From the NCBI RefSeq assembly GCF_900497805.2, contig NW_020954585.1, forward strand, positions 45,357,631 to 45,421,630: DNA of 64,000 nt, in the 5' to 3' direction. Positions 11,620 to 61,385 of this stretch are shown here, in pieces (position 1 is the first letter of the stretch; every line of letters starts with the position of its first letter). The notes under the pieces were generated by a model. That model was not told the origin of the DNA. It saw nothing but the letters and a program-made list of their open reading frames with translations, and did not search any database. The position numbers and the translations under genes are program-made. The stretch comes from Vombatus ursinus. Its lineage: Eukaryota > Chordata > Mammalia > Diprotodontia > Vombatidae.

Positions 11620-12130
11620 TGGGACTAGTATGAGGAGGACCTGCAGTGAGAGTGAACATGGAATGTGTGGGATCAGTGAGTAGACTGGAGTGGAGAGCCA
11701 CCAGTTCAGGAGTGTAATGTAACGTAAAGCCAAATTGTAGAGGACATTATAAGCCAGGTGGATGTGTGAATTTAATGCTGCGAACATTATATGAAGCCAC
11801 GGAAGAGGGGAGTGACATGCAAAAAGAGGTAGTTGAGGTAGATTTAATCTGGCAGTATACAAAGTCGATTGGAGGAGAGGATAAAGATGAGTCACAGAGA
11901 CCTATTTCAAGAGGCTGTTGCAGTTTGTCTGTTCGAGGTGATGGGAGATTAAGACTGACCAGAGGAATAAACAAACAAGGGCAAACCCAAGAGATAAATT
12001 GCAAGCCACACAGTACATATAAATAGAAATTGTTGTAAATGAAGAAATGACAACATTTGGGGGATGATTAAATTTGGATTTAAGGAAAAGGGAAGCCAAA
12101 GATCAATATTGGGAGTATTTCCTGAGACAA
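11620..12130 (-). repeat. L2 fragment, antisense
   Basis: Contains the 'ggggagtgacatgcaaaaag' and 'ttcaagaggctgttgcagtt' blocks of antisense L2. Several overlapping short ORFs here on both strands are explained by this decayed element. Confidence 0.6.
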
Positions 12131-12239
12131 AAGTGTTCTGAAAATATACCAGGGCGCCAAGTATGTAAGACCGTAAGATGGCATTTTTGTAACCCTTGGG
12201 TCTTGTTGAGGGAGCAGAAGGCCTGCCTTACTGAGTATG

Positions 12240-12425
12240 CCTTTTACTTATAAATCACCTTCCGAAGACATCATCTTATTCAATCTCACCACTTCTTTGC
12301 CATTAGGAAATTGTGGGAATGTGATTAGGAACCTATGGAGCTATAGCAGTAAAGTGAGTCACCCAAGGTCACATAGCAATGCAGAGTTTGGCTAAGGCAG
12401 CAGTAAGTGTTCTTTCTTGTAGTTT
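12240..12425 (-). repeat. MIR-like SINE, antisense
   Basis: 'gacatcatcttattcaatct' and 'cacccaaggtcacatagcaa' match antisense MIR. Confidence 0.5.
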
Positions 12426-12869
12426 GACTTGAGGTCAACAACCACTCACTGTTCTCTGTAAGACTCATTGGTGAGTTTTTCTTACATTTTTAGGTCTGCA
12501 TGTGGATGAACTTTATGCTGTTTAATTTACCTTGCTAATTACTTTGCCTTATAAGCAACTTATTTTGTGGTTTCATCATCTTACCTAACAGCATGGATGA
12601 AGATAACTTTTCTTTCATTGTTATAAAGACGTTTTTTAAAAGGAGATTGTGTATCGTAAACTAAACCAGATTCAATATGACCCTAATTAATCTTTGCACA
12701 TAAGCAGATTCTAAGATTTCAATCAGGTAACACAAGTGTGACCTTCTCCCTTTATGATGTAATCAAATTCCACTGTAATGAGCCTTAAATTGATAGGACA
12801 TGTGAAAGATTGCTGCCTTCTAAATATGAACAAACTTTAATTTTTTTGAAGACTATGTTCAGAATTCTT

Positions 12870-13075
12870 AGAATTACGGATTTTAGCATTGGAGGGATAC
12901 CTTAAGATTTCATCCAGTTTTAGTCTGTTGTTCTCTGTTTTCTTTTACAAATGGAGAAAATGAGGCCCAGAAAGTCCAAGTAACCTGCCCCCAGGCAGTA
13001 GCAGAGCTAGAAGCTCAGGCCCCCATCTCTTCATTCCTATTTCAGTGCTGTTTTATGTTCTCTTCACAGTATGGC
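12870..13075 (-). repeat. THER/MIR-type SINE, antisense
   Basis: 'gattttagcattggagggat', 'caaatggagaaaatgaggcc' and 'cagtagcagagctagaagct' fit the antisense order of this SINE. Confidence 0.6.
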
Positions 13076-13079
13076 ATTG

Positions 13080-13600
13080 AATTTCTAAAATCTAGAAATT
13101 ACTAAAAAAAAAAAAAATCTCTTCTAGAACTTAACTGAGGTTAGCATTTCTTTCAGGAGAATTTGTAGTTTAAAAATACACGTATTTCTAATTTTACAAA
13201 AGCTTTTTACCACTTTTGCAAAAGCATCACCGACTCATTCCAGACTTACTGGAATCATGTCCGTTTTAAGCATCTGACAAGAATGAAACATGTTGGCCTA
13301 AATTACTACAGTGTTAATGCCTCCGGTAATAGTTTCACTTTTTATTAAAAGTAAATCATAGTGTGACTTCTTTTTTTAAAGGCTGGTTTCTTGTTTTGGT
13401 TTTATTTTGGTTTTTAGGTTGTAGGCTTGAGGTTCCATGCTACTTTGCATAAGTACAATATCAAATCATAATTTGGAGAAAATAGAATAAATGTTGGTAA
13501 AATGACTTGAAATTCCAAAAGATCTAAATGGTGATTAAATTTTTGGTATATGTAGTTCAGTAAATTTTGGCTTCATTCGATATTTTATATTAATTAGAGC
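13080..13600. other. SMURF1: Unassigned intron 1 sequence
   Basis: AT-rich with a 13-base A-run near 13,103-13,117. I see nothing else. Confidence 0.4.
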
Positions 13601-13602
13601 AA

Positions 13603-13822
13603 TTCTTCTCTTTTTGGTCTCAGGACCCCTTTGCACTCTAAAAATTATTGAGCGACCCCTCCCCCCAGCTTATGTATAGATGTGTGATAGCTGTTGATGT
13701 TTACTTATATTAGAAACTAAAACATCCTCATTATTATAAAAGTAGTTTTGACCTCACAAACTTCCTTACACAGTTTCTGGAACCTCCAGGAGACCCTGAT
13801 CCAAACTTTGAGAAAGACTACA
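13603..13822 (+). mobile_element. hAT-type DNA transposon remnant
   Basis: 'tttggtctcaggaccccttt' and 'ctaaaaattattgagcgacc' at one end and 'ccaaactttgagaaagacta' at the other fit a widespread mammalian hAT element with CAGTGGTTCTCAA ends. The middle is largely missing. Confidence 0.6.
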
Positions 13823-14034
13823 TTAGAGAGTAAAGCTTTAAAGAGTAAAAGTAAAGAGAGAAAGGAAATCTGAAAGAAAACAAATTACATACATGTCCAT
13901 GGCAGTTGTGAAGTGTGAGTCACAGATCAAGGGTGAGATTATACTCAGAGAATCTGCTTCCTCCATAGAGGTTTCTCTCAGAGTAGCACAATAGAATTTA
14001 ACAACTTTTGAATTAGAAAATGTTATTATGTCCA

Positions 14035-14665
14035 TTTGTTCAGTGAGCAGTAAGGCTCTCTTGTGCTGGGCACTGGTAATACAGACATAAGGAAATAGGC
14101 CCTGTTCTCAAGCATCTTATATTCTGTTGAGTGGGAAATAAAATGTTTACATATAGATTGTGTGCATGTGTGTGTGTGTGTGTGTGTGTATGCATTATTA
14201 TAGATTATGTTATACATTATATATTATATATAAATCTTATATAAATTAGTATATGCAAAATAAATACAAAGTAATTTTGGGTAGAAGAAGGCATTAGATA
14301 TTGAAGGAATTGGAAAAGTTCTCATGTAGAATATAGGGCTTGAGCTGATCCTTGAAGGAAAGTGGGAATTCTCAAAGATAGATAAAGAGTGAGTACATTG
14401 CAGGCACAGGGATCAAAGAGGCGTAATCTGGAATGTTGGGTATGAGGAACCAGGGAGTAGGCCTGTTTGGATGGATCATAGCGTGTGTGGTGATGGTGGT
14501 TAACATGTAATAAGCCTAGAAAGGTAGGCTTGAAGATAGATTGTATTGGGTCTTAAATGCCAAGTGGAAGGGCTTCCATTTTATGCTCAAGGAAATAGTA
14601 AGCCACTGGAGCTAAAACAGACAAGTGATGTGGTCAGACTTGTGCTTTAGCAATATCAGTTTGGT
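14035..14665 (-). repeat. L2 fragment, antisense
   Basis: Starts at the antisense 3' end ('gcactggtaatacagacata') and continues through 'ggctttgatctgatccttga'-like and 'gccactggagctaaaacaga' blocks. A TG microsatellite sits inside. Confidence 0.7.
14158..14190 (+). repeat. (TG)n microsatellite
   Basis: About ten TG dinucleotides, interrupted once, next to an AT-rich tract to 14,240. Confidence 0.9.
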
Positions 14666-14839
14666 CATTGTATGTTCACTAATTTTTCCTTTATCAAGTC
14701 AGATTATAAGGAACTTGAAAAAAATAGCTAAAGCTATAGAGTCCTTTTACAAAGACTTAGGTTTTACAAGAGGGGTGTGGGTGTGGGTGTATGTGGGTGA
14801 GAGAGAGAGAGACAGACACTATACTGATGCTCAAACAAT

Positions 14840-15230
14840 GACAGTCTCTGTTGATGAGGTGGCCCTTTTGCCTACCAAAGCCAGCCTTCTATATACATCC
14901 TTGATTGCATCCTCTTCTAACATCTCCAGCAGATTGCCTCCATCATCATCCAAATTCTTTCTCTAGTTTTCAGTCTCCCTTACCACTTCCCTGCTTCCTA
15001 CAAACAGACCTATGTTTCTTCCATCCTTTAAGAACATAAACAAACCTCAGTAAACCCTACCATGCCACCAGTTATTGTCCTCTCTCTTCCCCTTTTTTAG
15101 CTAAACTCCTTGAAAAAACTTGTCTGACTGGTGCCTCTCACTCTTAATAAACCCTCTGCAATTCTCCACAGCCTAATCGTTCAGCTGAAGTTTTTCTTGC
15201 CAAAGGTATTGCTTATGAGCTGGGTTGGGT
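14840..15230 (+). repeat. L2 fragment, sense
   Basis: 'ctctcactcttaataaaccc', 'aattctccacagcctaatcg' and the surrounding C/T-rich text match the segment between endonuclease and RT of L2. Confidence 0.6.
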
Positions 15231-15257
15231 TTTTTTTGTTTGTTTTGTCTTTTGAGG

Positions 15258-15450
15258 TTCCAGTATGCATTTATTAGGCACTGTGCTTAGCATTGGGGAT
15301 ACACAGAACAGTGAAAATTGTTCTACTCTCGAGGACTTTACATTCTAAAGGGAGAGACCATTTTAAATAACTTTGCATATGGAGATATTGCAATATGATA
15401 TGGAAGGTCACATTGTGGGGAAGATTGTAGCAGCTGAATACCAGGATATG
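15258..15450 (-). repeat. L2 3' end, antisense
   Basis: 'atgcatttattaggcactgt' and 'gcttagcattggggatacac' are the antisense L2 3' terminus. Confidence 0.7.
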
Positions 15451-15484
15451 AAACATAGTTTACAGTTCTATAAGGTCCTTCAGG

Positions 15485-16155
15485 ACAGGGTGCTGTGGAC
15501 CTTCTAGAATATCATCTGTTGCTTGACTATTGCAGTAGGTTCCTAATTGGTCTCCCTGCTTCAAGTCTAGCCCCCCTCTGATATTTTCCCCACACACCTG
15601 CCAAGGTGATCTTCCTTCCTTAAGAATTAGCCTGACATGTCACTTTCCTACTCAGTAAACTTCAGTCTCTACCTGCCATCCCTAGGATCAAATATAAACC
15701 CTTTTTTGCCATTTAAAGCTCCTTACAACCTGACCACCGACCTTTCCAGCCTCATTTTACATTATTCCTCCTTGTGAACTTCTGTGTTCCAGCTAAACTG
15801 TCCTTCCTGTGGCATATACATGACACTCCATGAACCACCTCCATGTCTTTTTGTTGGTGAGAATACATTCTCAGCTTACCTCTGCCTCTTAAAAGCCTCC
15901 CAGACTCAGATTAAGCACCTCTTCCTACAGGAAGCATGTCCTGATCTCCTTAACTGCTAGTGCTCTTCCTCTCTAACCTACCTTGAATTAATTTTGTGTT
16001 GCATATATACATAAGTAGTACCTGTTACTATTACATCTGGCGCTCTTCATGTAAACTCTTTAACTGCATGGACTGTTTATTCTTGTGTTTATTTCCCTAT
16101 CACCCAGCACAGTGCCTGTCATGTAGCAGACACTCAGTACATACTTGGTCATAGA
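15485..16155 (+). mobile_element. L2 3' part, sense
   Basis: 'gactattgcagtaggttcct' through 'cacccagcacagtgcctgtc' and 'cactcagtacatacttgg'. It is complementary in direction to the preceding antisense fragment. Confidence 0.75.
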
Positions 16156-16320
16156 CCCAGAATGTTACAATTGCAACAGGTCATTTAGTACAACTCTCCC
16201 ATTTATAAATAAAGAAACTGAGACCCAGAGAAGCTTGTGTGACTTGCTTTAGGCCATGTAGCTAGTTCATGGCAGAACCAGGATTCAGAGGAACCCAAGC
16301 TTTTTGGTTTTTTGAGCCTT
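16150..16320 (-). repeat. THER/MIR-type SINE, antisense
   Basis: 'gcaacaggtcatttagtaca', 'aaataaagaaactgagaccc' and 'gccatgtagctagttcatgg'. Confidence 0.6.
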
Positions 16321-16679
16321 CAGTTTTGTGAACTATTGACATGCATATACTGTTCCTCTTTTCTTACTTCCCTAGGCAGAGACCTTGACATTCATATCTA
16401 ACTGATCAACACATTTATTGAAGTACCTAGAGAGTGTCAAGCGCTATTCTGCACATTCAGTTATCTGGGAGGCAGAGTATGGATTGGGAGTCATTAGATG
16501 TAGTGAGTACAGTGTTCCCCAGGGGTCTGTTGTATAAGGAGCTGTTGCTGAATGATGAAGGGGCAAGTTGGATCAGTTTTCCATCTTGAATGGTAAATCA
16601 AAGGAAGAAACCATTTTAATCAAAAGACGATCTAATTGGGCCTATCTAAATTTCTGCATCAAGAAGTATAACTCTTGGA

Positions 16680-16830
16680 GGGGAAGCTAGGTGGTGCAGT
16701 GGATAGAGCACCAGCCCTGAAGTCAGGAGGACCTGAATTCAAATCTGGCCTCAGACCAAACACTTGACACTTAATAGCTGTGTGACCCTGGGCAAGTCAC
16801 TTAACCCCAGTTGCCTTAAAAAAAAAAAAA
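16680..16830 (+). mobile_element. tRNA SINE (WSINE1-like), first of a tandem pair
   Basis: Nearly complete: 'gctaggtggtgcagtggata', 'gtgaccctgggcaagtcact', A-tail. Flanks AAGAAGTATAACTCTTGG and AAGAAGTATATAACTATTGG look like a target-site duplication. The second SINE begins directly after. Confidence 0.85.
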
Positions 16831-16846
16831 GAAGTATATAACTATT

Positions 16847-16990
16847 GGGAACAGTGACGTAGAGGATAGAGCACTGGCCCTCGAGTCAGGAAAACGTGAG
16901 TTCAACAGGCCTCAGACACTTGACACTTACTAGCTGTGTGACCCTGGGCAAAATCAGTTAGCCCCAATTGCCTTGGGAAAAAAAAAAAAG
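16847..16990 (+). mobile_element. tRNA SINE (WSINE1-like), second of a tandem pair
   Basis: Same family, more diverged and without the 'accaaac' insertion of its neighbour: 'gatagagcactggccctcga', 'gtgtgaccctgggcaaaatc', A-tail ending at 16,989. The sequence after it, GTATAGCAATTAC, partly repeats the flank again. Confidence 0.8.
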
Positions 16991-17467
16991 TATAGCAATT
17001 ACTACTTTTTTGTAAAGGCATTGAAACTTGGATTTCAAAGATCACATTATTAATCACAGTGCCAGAAATGCATAAAGACTTTCTATTTCTTTTTTTTTTC
17101 TGTTAGCTTAGATATAAAAGTAAAAGCAGCTGGGAGTAATTTAAACTTTTTTTTTTAAACAAAGATGTCACATAGGGACAGGAGTATTTTTATATTTGTT
17201 AATAAAGCTGTTTGTAGATTTCAGAAACATCACTTGAAAATTAAACTAATGTTCCATTATCTGGAATAGTTGATGTCAAAGGTCAAGAAAAAAACAAATT
17301 TTGAATTGCTCATCATTGTATTGCTTAATATGATATCATATTTGCAAAACAAATAATAGGGAAAATTGAGTTTCTGTTGATTTTTTTTCTCCTACAGAAA
17401 AGTAGAACAAAAGTCTTAGTAAAATGTTTCACAAGTGCTAACTGTTTGTTGTTGTTGTTCTTTTCAG

Positions 17468-55862
<38,395 letters not shown>

Positions 55863-56091
55863 AGAGGAGACCAAAGGAAGTGGATATGAGCTCATGGACC
55901 CCTGATGAACAGCTTAGAAGCTTTCTGTGAGCCTCCTGCTAGGCTGGCTGAGGCATTGGAACACTAGACAGCCCTGGGGAAAGGGTTGTCTTCCCTCCTT
56001 TTTTGGGGGGAGGGACTTTTGTCGGTGGCTCCTACCCATATTTTCCTCCTTTATTACGATATCCTCTCCCCCCCCCTTCCATCACCCATCC

Positions 56092-56097
56092 AATAAA
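56092..56097 (+). promoter_or_regulatory. SMURF1: Possible proximal poly(A) signal
   Basis: An AATAAA about 230 bases after the stop codon would give a very short 3' UTR. The downstream sequence is only modestly G/T-rich, so use is uncertain. Confidence 0.3.
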
Positions 56098-56793
56098 ATA
56101 CAGCCAAGTTCAACATTTGGCTTTGGTTACACAGGATATTCTGCTAGACATGTAACACATATTGTGATAGGGTCAGTGACCTGTGGTCTTTTATAGGAGC
56201 ATCAACCTACAGTTAGGTAATGGAGCTTGGTTTAACTGAGGACTTGCAGCTGGTAGACGTAATCAGCTGTTCTGTCTCAAAGCCCCCTTGAGGTCCCCTT
56301 TGAGTTCAGTAGCTGCAGGATACCTTACCAGAGCTGAAATTCCAAATTGCACACCGTAGCAGGTCGTTATGAAGGGATAACCAATTAATTTCTAACAGAA
56401 AATAAAACTGCGTAGTGTATGCCTATTGAATGGCAGAAACAGCTGAAACTCTGCCATAGCCAGAAGCTCTAGGTAAGAAGGGTGGTTCATCTTGGGAAGG
56501 ACAAAGGAATCCAGGCAGCTTTTTCTGAAGGCTCGGAGGAGTTCTTTTGGGGGGTACTTATTAAAACCTTTTTGCACATGGGAACAATTTTTTTTTCTTC
56601 TGAAGAGGGCCTTGTCCCTTCTGTCTGTCCAGTTTCAAATGTTTTTCCAGTAAAAACACCACCTAGTGGAGCCTGTATGAGGAACAGACCATGTATCCAA
56701 CCTAATCAATTATCCAGTCAATCCCCAACCTGTGATTTCCATGCCACCATTTTACCTGATAGAGCAACCATTGTATGACTTGAAATTGTAAGG

Positions 56794-56824
56794 TTTTTTG
56801 TTTGTTTGTTTGTTTGTTTGTTTT
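56794..56824 (+). repeat. (TTTG)n repeat in the 3' UTR
   Basis: About six TTTG units within the 3' UTR, the only simple repeat of note there. Confidence 0.9.
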
Positions 56825-59272
56825 GAGGAAATTGCTAAAAGCTAAACTATGGAACAAACTTCTGTTCTTAAAAGTCATTGGCCTTTTGAAAGGCAGCTTG
56901 GAAAGGAGTGGGAAAAGGAGATAACCACAGTGACTAAGTCTGTCAAATTTGACTTAAAAATTATAGCAAAGATTTAAAGCTGTCATCAACAGAGGTGAGA
57001 TGATTTCACAGTGCTGCATCTGTCTGTTCCCCCAGTGTCTTAAGCTAACATTAAAGGTTGGTACTCAGTTCACTTGCCAAGATGGCTTCCCAATAAAAGG
57101 AAGACCAATGCAAGTTCAGGCTGTAAGTCACTTAACAGTTTTTCAAATTTGCACAAAAGATCAGGCAGTATTTTAACAAAAATGGCATGGTTTCAGAAAG
57201 CTAAAATTTCAGTTAAAAACAACAGATTTGATTGTATAGGGTATTTTAATTTGATTTTATTTTTGGCAAGTCCAGGATAATTCATTAGCAAGACGTTTAG
57301 CAGCTGTTCAGTATATGGGTTAAAGCCTTGTGATTTAGCTGAAAGTCTGAGATGAATTGGAAAACACCTTCCGGAATATTCTACTTTGTCTTTTTTTTTC
57401 CTTTAAAAATAAAAAGGCATTGACATTGCCAATAACTTTAAACTGCAACAGAACAGTTCATAAACTGTGATAAGCAGCTACCTACTCTTTCAAATCCTGA
57501 TATATTTTTTCTGTTGTCTTTCTGAGCATATTATGAGTTATTGTAGGGAGTGCAAGGAACTCAGTGGTATGAAAGCATACTGGCTTTTGCAAATCTACTT
57601 TGCACAATTTGATGAGGATTTCTGCAACAGGATTTGGACAGTCACTCCCTTCAAACGGGTTCTAGGACCTTAGCGGCACTTTTGGACCGTTGAGATTGTT
57701 CAGAAACAGGAAGGATATTGCTTCAAACTGCTGTAATAGGAAGATTTGATAAATTGTTCCAAATTTCTGGCCTTTGGAATTCTCTTAGGTACTTGAATTC
57801 TAAAAGTCTTGGTTTACGGTCCCATTAAGCATTACTTCTTCTGGTTGCTTCCTGGGAGTTCTGCCCAAATAATCGCATGGAAGTTTTTGCTATGATTCTC
57901 CTCTTTTGAGAACTAAAGAGGAAAAGACTTTGTCCAGGAATTTGTGGCAACCTCAAAAATTATATAGGATACATCTTTCATATTTCCTAACCATTATTCA
58001 GAGTCTGTATCAGTCCAAAAACTAAAGGCAGATGTTTTGAAAGGCTTTTAAACATGTTGTTTGATTTGACAGCCTTTAAAACTACCTCCTCTGTGTCAGC
58101 AACAATGAGGAGAGAGAACCACCCTCTTAAAATTCTGTAACCAGTCTAATGTCTTTAAAAGAATGTCCAGTGAGGCCAGAGTGATCAGCATCTGGTATTC
58201 CTTTTACTTATGAGGCTGATCAGAAAGCTTCCTAAATATGTGTGGAAGGGTATTCTCTCTTTCTTCTGTTTCTGCATCAGGCTACTGACTATACAGTCAG
58301 ATTTGCCAGCCCCAGCCTTGGGAGACTTGTGTCCAAGGTTGTTGGAGTGTCACAGTTGTCATGTTGCCTGAAATGAGCAGAATTTTTCAAAGCTCCAGTT
58401 GTTTCCTTCCCAAACAGTCCTGTCATCACAAACAGCATTGCACTCCAAGAACCTTGAACATGTAAAATGGTTCAGTCCTTGCTGATGCTTCCCAAAGAAT
58501 GAAATGTGGCAAGTAAACTGTAAGCGCTCCTTATGTCTTTCCCATGGATCCACTTACAAGAGGGAGGGGGGCACTTGTGAAATCATCTTAAAGCATGGTC
58601 TCATTCGCCTTTCTCCTCTGTGATGCAGGACAAACTCCCCCCACTCCCTCACCTCGATGCCCTCTTGCTCCGGGGTACAACCTTCCAGGCTTGCCTTCAC
58701 AAACTGTCATCAGCCTACACTATACACTCAGGGATGTAGGAAAACCACCATTCTGCTTGTGTTTGAAACAGGGAAGAGGAGAGGAGGCTGACTCTTCATG
58801 TTTGGGTTGAAAGTGAACCAAGACCCATTGATTTCTGAAAAGCAGAAATTGTCAGTTCTGATGGTGAAAGTGTAAGCTTGCTTATTTAGCAGTATAGTCT
58901 AAATTCAGGTTGAGGTGGTCATGAAATCCATGAGATTTCAAGTAAAGTCCTTTCTGTAGAGAAACTACCATCACCCTCACCTTCTGGAGCCAGTGCCCAA
59001 GTCCTTGCTGCTCCACACAGCCTCCCGGAGACACAGTATACATTTTTTTAATTTGTTTATTTTTGTTCCTCAACCACTTTATAATGTATTTTTTTAATTT
59101 ATTTTGTAATGTCTTGTTTTTAAGTATTGCTGCTATCCTTGTTATTCTTCCCACTGTTTTTATTGCTGATTTATTTTGTGAAAGTTGTACACTAATGTTT
59201 CGTTTTATGTCTAAATCAAAAGTATTTAAAGAAATACTAGTTCTATTTAATGTGGTTATGGAACCAGCTGGA

Positions 59273-59278
59273 AATAAA
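59273..59278 (+). promoter_or_regulatory. SMURF1: Alternative AATAAA just upstream
   Basis: A second AATAAA lies 63 bases before the distal one, followed by GTGATTGTATAGT. It could serve as a minor cleavage site close to the main one. Confidence 0.4.
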
Positions 59279-59335
59279 CAGTGATTGTATAGTAGGCTGG
59301 ACCCAGGAGGTCATGTTCATTTTTGTTACATATGC

Positions 59336-59341
59336 AATAAA
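59336..59341 (+). promoter_or_regulatory. SMURF1: Distal polyadenylation signal AATAAA
   Basis: A canonical AATAAA is followed within about 30 bases by a T/G-rich stretch (TTTTTTGGCATCTGTTG). This is the expected arrangement for a strong poly(A) site with cleavage near 59,355-59,360. Interspersed repeats resume about 100 bases later. Confidence 0.75.
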
Positions 59342-59449
59342 CTCACAACTTTACATTTTTTGGCATCTGTTGTTTTTGGCATGTAAATTAAAAACCTGTT
59401 TCTTTAAACACTAGCAGGGAAGAAAGCTAGTCAGTACCAAAGAGGGAAT

Positions 59450-59585
59450 GATGTGGTACAGTGGAAGACAAATCACTGGACTGGGTGGCAAGAGAGCTGC
59501 ATTCTGGGCTCAGCTCTGTCTCTAACTAGTTATGCATCCTTGGTAAGTCACTTAATTTAACTGGCCCTCAGTTTCCTATCAGTAA
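59450..59585 (+). repeat. MIR SINE, sense
   Basis: 'tgtggtacagtggaagacaa' and 'ggccctcagtttcctatcag'. The first interspersed repeat after the gene. Confidence 0.75.
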
Positions 59586-59587
59586 AA

Positions 59588-59820
59588 GGAGAGGCAGCTG
59601 GCAGCTCAGCAGATAGAGCACTGGACCCAAAGTCTAGAGGACCTGAGTTTAAATCCAGCCTTGGACACTTATTAGCTGTGTGACATTTCAGCAAGTCACT
59701 TAACTTCTGTTTACCTCAGTTCCCTCGGCTATGGAGATGATAATAGCACCTACCTCCCAGGGTAACAGTGCATAGCACAGTGCCCGGCCCATAGTAGGTG
59801 CTATATAAATATTTATTCCC
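59588..59820 (+). repeat. tRNA/THER SINE with L2-like tail, sense
   Basis: 'ggcagctggcagctcagcag', 'gtttacctcagttccctcgg' and the tail 'cggcccatagtaggtgctat'. It lies directly after the MIR. Confidence 0.8.
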
Positions 59821-59824
59821 TTCA

Positions 59825-60600
59825 GTCCCTTCTGAAGTTTTTTCCTAGCTTAGAAAGTATTTGATTCTGTGAAAATCAGTCATGATCTGAGGAAAGTGGG
59901 CATAAATCTGAAGGTGGAATAAAATATGATACTAAGGAAAGGAACATGGTAATCTACTGCAACATTCCTCCCTACTTAAAACAGTGACATTTAAGTCCTT
60001 TTTCCACCGTCCATCTTGTATGCAAATTTAGCTGTAACGTGTAAGAAGATAGTACTACTCACCCACCATTGATGGAACTAAGCTTTGAGCTGTGATCTGT
60101 TGAAATCTTCACCACACTCAAATCAAAAGACCCTAAGCCCTAGTCTAGGTATGAAACTCTTCCATCTCTGTTTTCTCATTTGTAAAATGGGAAAAAATAC
60201 CTGGCACGCCTACTTCACAGGACAGGTATGAAGGTCATATAAAGAGTTTCGAGGAGGGGGAAGCAGCATCTCCTTTTTTACTCTGAGCTGTCCATATTCC
60301 CTTGCTTGGTTCCTCTTTGGGCCAAACACTGAATCCTTCCTCTTCCATCAGGTTGTATGTGACATGGAGTTTGCCAGTGGTAAATGGTGTGGTTCACTGG
60401 GACCATTGGGAATAGTCCTCTTTCTTCTCTTCCTGTGTCTTAACCACATTTTGGCCACTAAACAGGTGATGACCACCATGCAGATGATGTTCCCCCAACT
60501 TGTTTTTTAGAGAATTAGACACCTACAGTTCTATTCAGTTCCTCAATCACTTTTCTGAAAGTTTTGCCTCTTTTAGATCTAAGTGCTTTTACTTTGCTGG
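59825..60600. other. Downstream intergenic, mostly unassigned
   Basis: A MIR tail at about 60,150-60,250 and unclassified sequence. No convergent gene exon seen. Confidence 0.4.
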
Positions 60601-60604
60601 CAGG

Positions 60605-61385
60605 GAATTCACCAAGCACATGAGTAGTCATTTTGTTCGTGGCCCTTTGCTAGATCCTGGGGATATAGAAATTAACAATTACAAATTCCCTGCCCTTGTG
60701 ACGATTCCATTGTAGTAAGAGGAATGAGACAAATGAGTGTAAGTGCATGGAAGTCAGAATCATGAGAGATTGTAGGAGGGGAGGACTCCCACCTGGAGAC
60801 ATCTCTTTGTATGCCTTTGTATTTTGTTTTATATGTTTAAAAACCTAGTTTAAACCTTTATATGTTCTAAAATATCTAGGCTTCACCAGAATGCTAAATG
60901 GGACTATGACACAAAAAAGATAAAGAACCTTTCTCGTGTAAAAATTGTGTAGGCCTTGATGAATAAGGGCTTTGGAGAGCAGGAACAAATCCATTACAGG
61001 GATAGGGGAAGACATCCCCAAATGCACAGACAAGATCAAAAGGCAGTGAATGTTCAATTCCCAAGTGCCGTAAAGTGAGGCTAGAAAGGTAGATTGGAGC
61101 TGTGAAACGTCTAGAGTGTCAGATTAAGCTTAGTATTTCATTTGAAAACAAACCAGTGAACACTGAAGGATCTTGAACAAGGGAGTGCCGTGATCAGACC
61201 TCAGCATTAGGAAGATAAATCTGACAGGTGTGTGAAGGATGAATTGGAGAAAAACTGGTAATGGAACACCGTAGGGAGACTGTTAAAAGTAGTCTAGACA
61301 AAAGATGGGTGTCCCACCTGGGGTAGCATTAATGAAAAGAAAGGGTAAAGGTAAAAGTAACAGAACTTTACAACTGAATGGATAT
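60605..61385 (-). repeat. L2-like fragment, antisense
   Basis: 'tgctagatcctggggatata', 'gggagtgccgtgatcagacc', 'tagggagactgttaaaagta' follow antisense L2 order with gaps. Confidence 0.55.

Larger units (their letters stand above)
55863..59358 (+). other. SMURF1: SMURF1 3' untranslated region
   Basis: About 3.5 kb of sequence follows the stop codon and contains no L1, L2 or SINE piece that I can recognise, unlike the introns and the downstream flank. That contrast and the terminal AATAAA support continuous 3' UTR. Only low-complexity tracts interrupt it: a C-run near 56,068-56,078 and a TTTG repeat near 56,794-56,824. The last 350 bases are U-rich, with several UUUAUUUU stretches near 59,040-59,110. 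The exact cleavage point is inferred. Confidence 0.8.

Noticed and set aside
11566-12099. A cluster of overlapping open frames on both strands
   Set aside because: The region is an antisense L2 fragment. The frames are by-products of a decayed LINE.
1-17467. The first coding exon or promoter of SMURF1 in the window
   Set aside because: No GC-rich island and no sequence encoding MSNPGTRRNG was found. The region reads as intron 1 with repeats.
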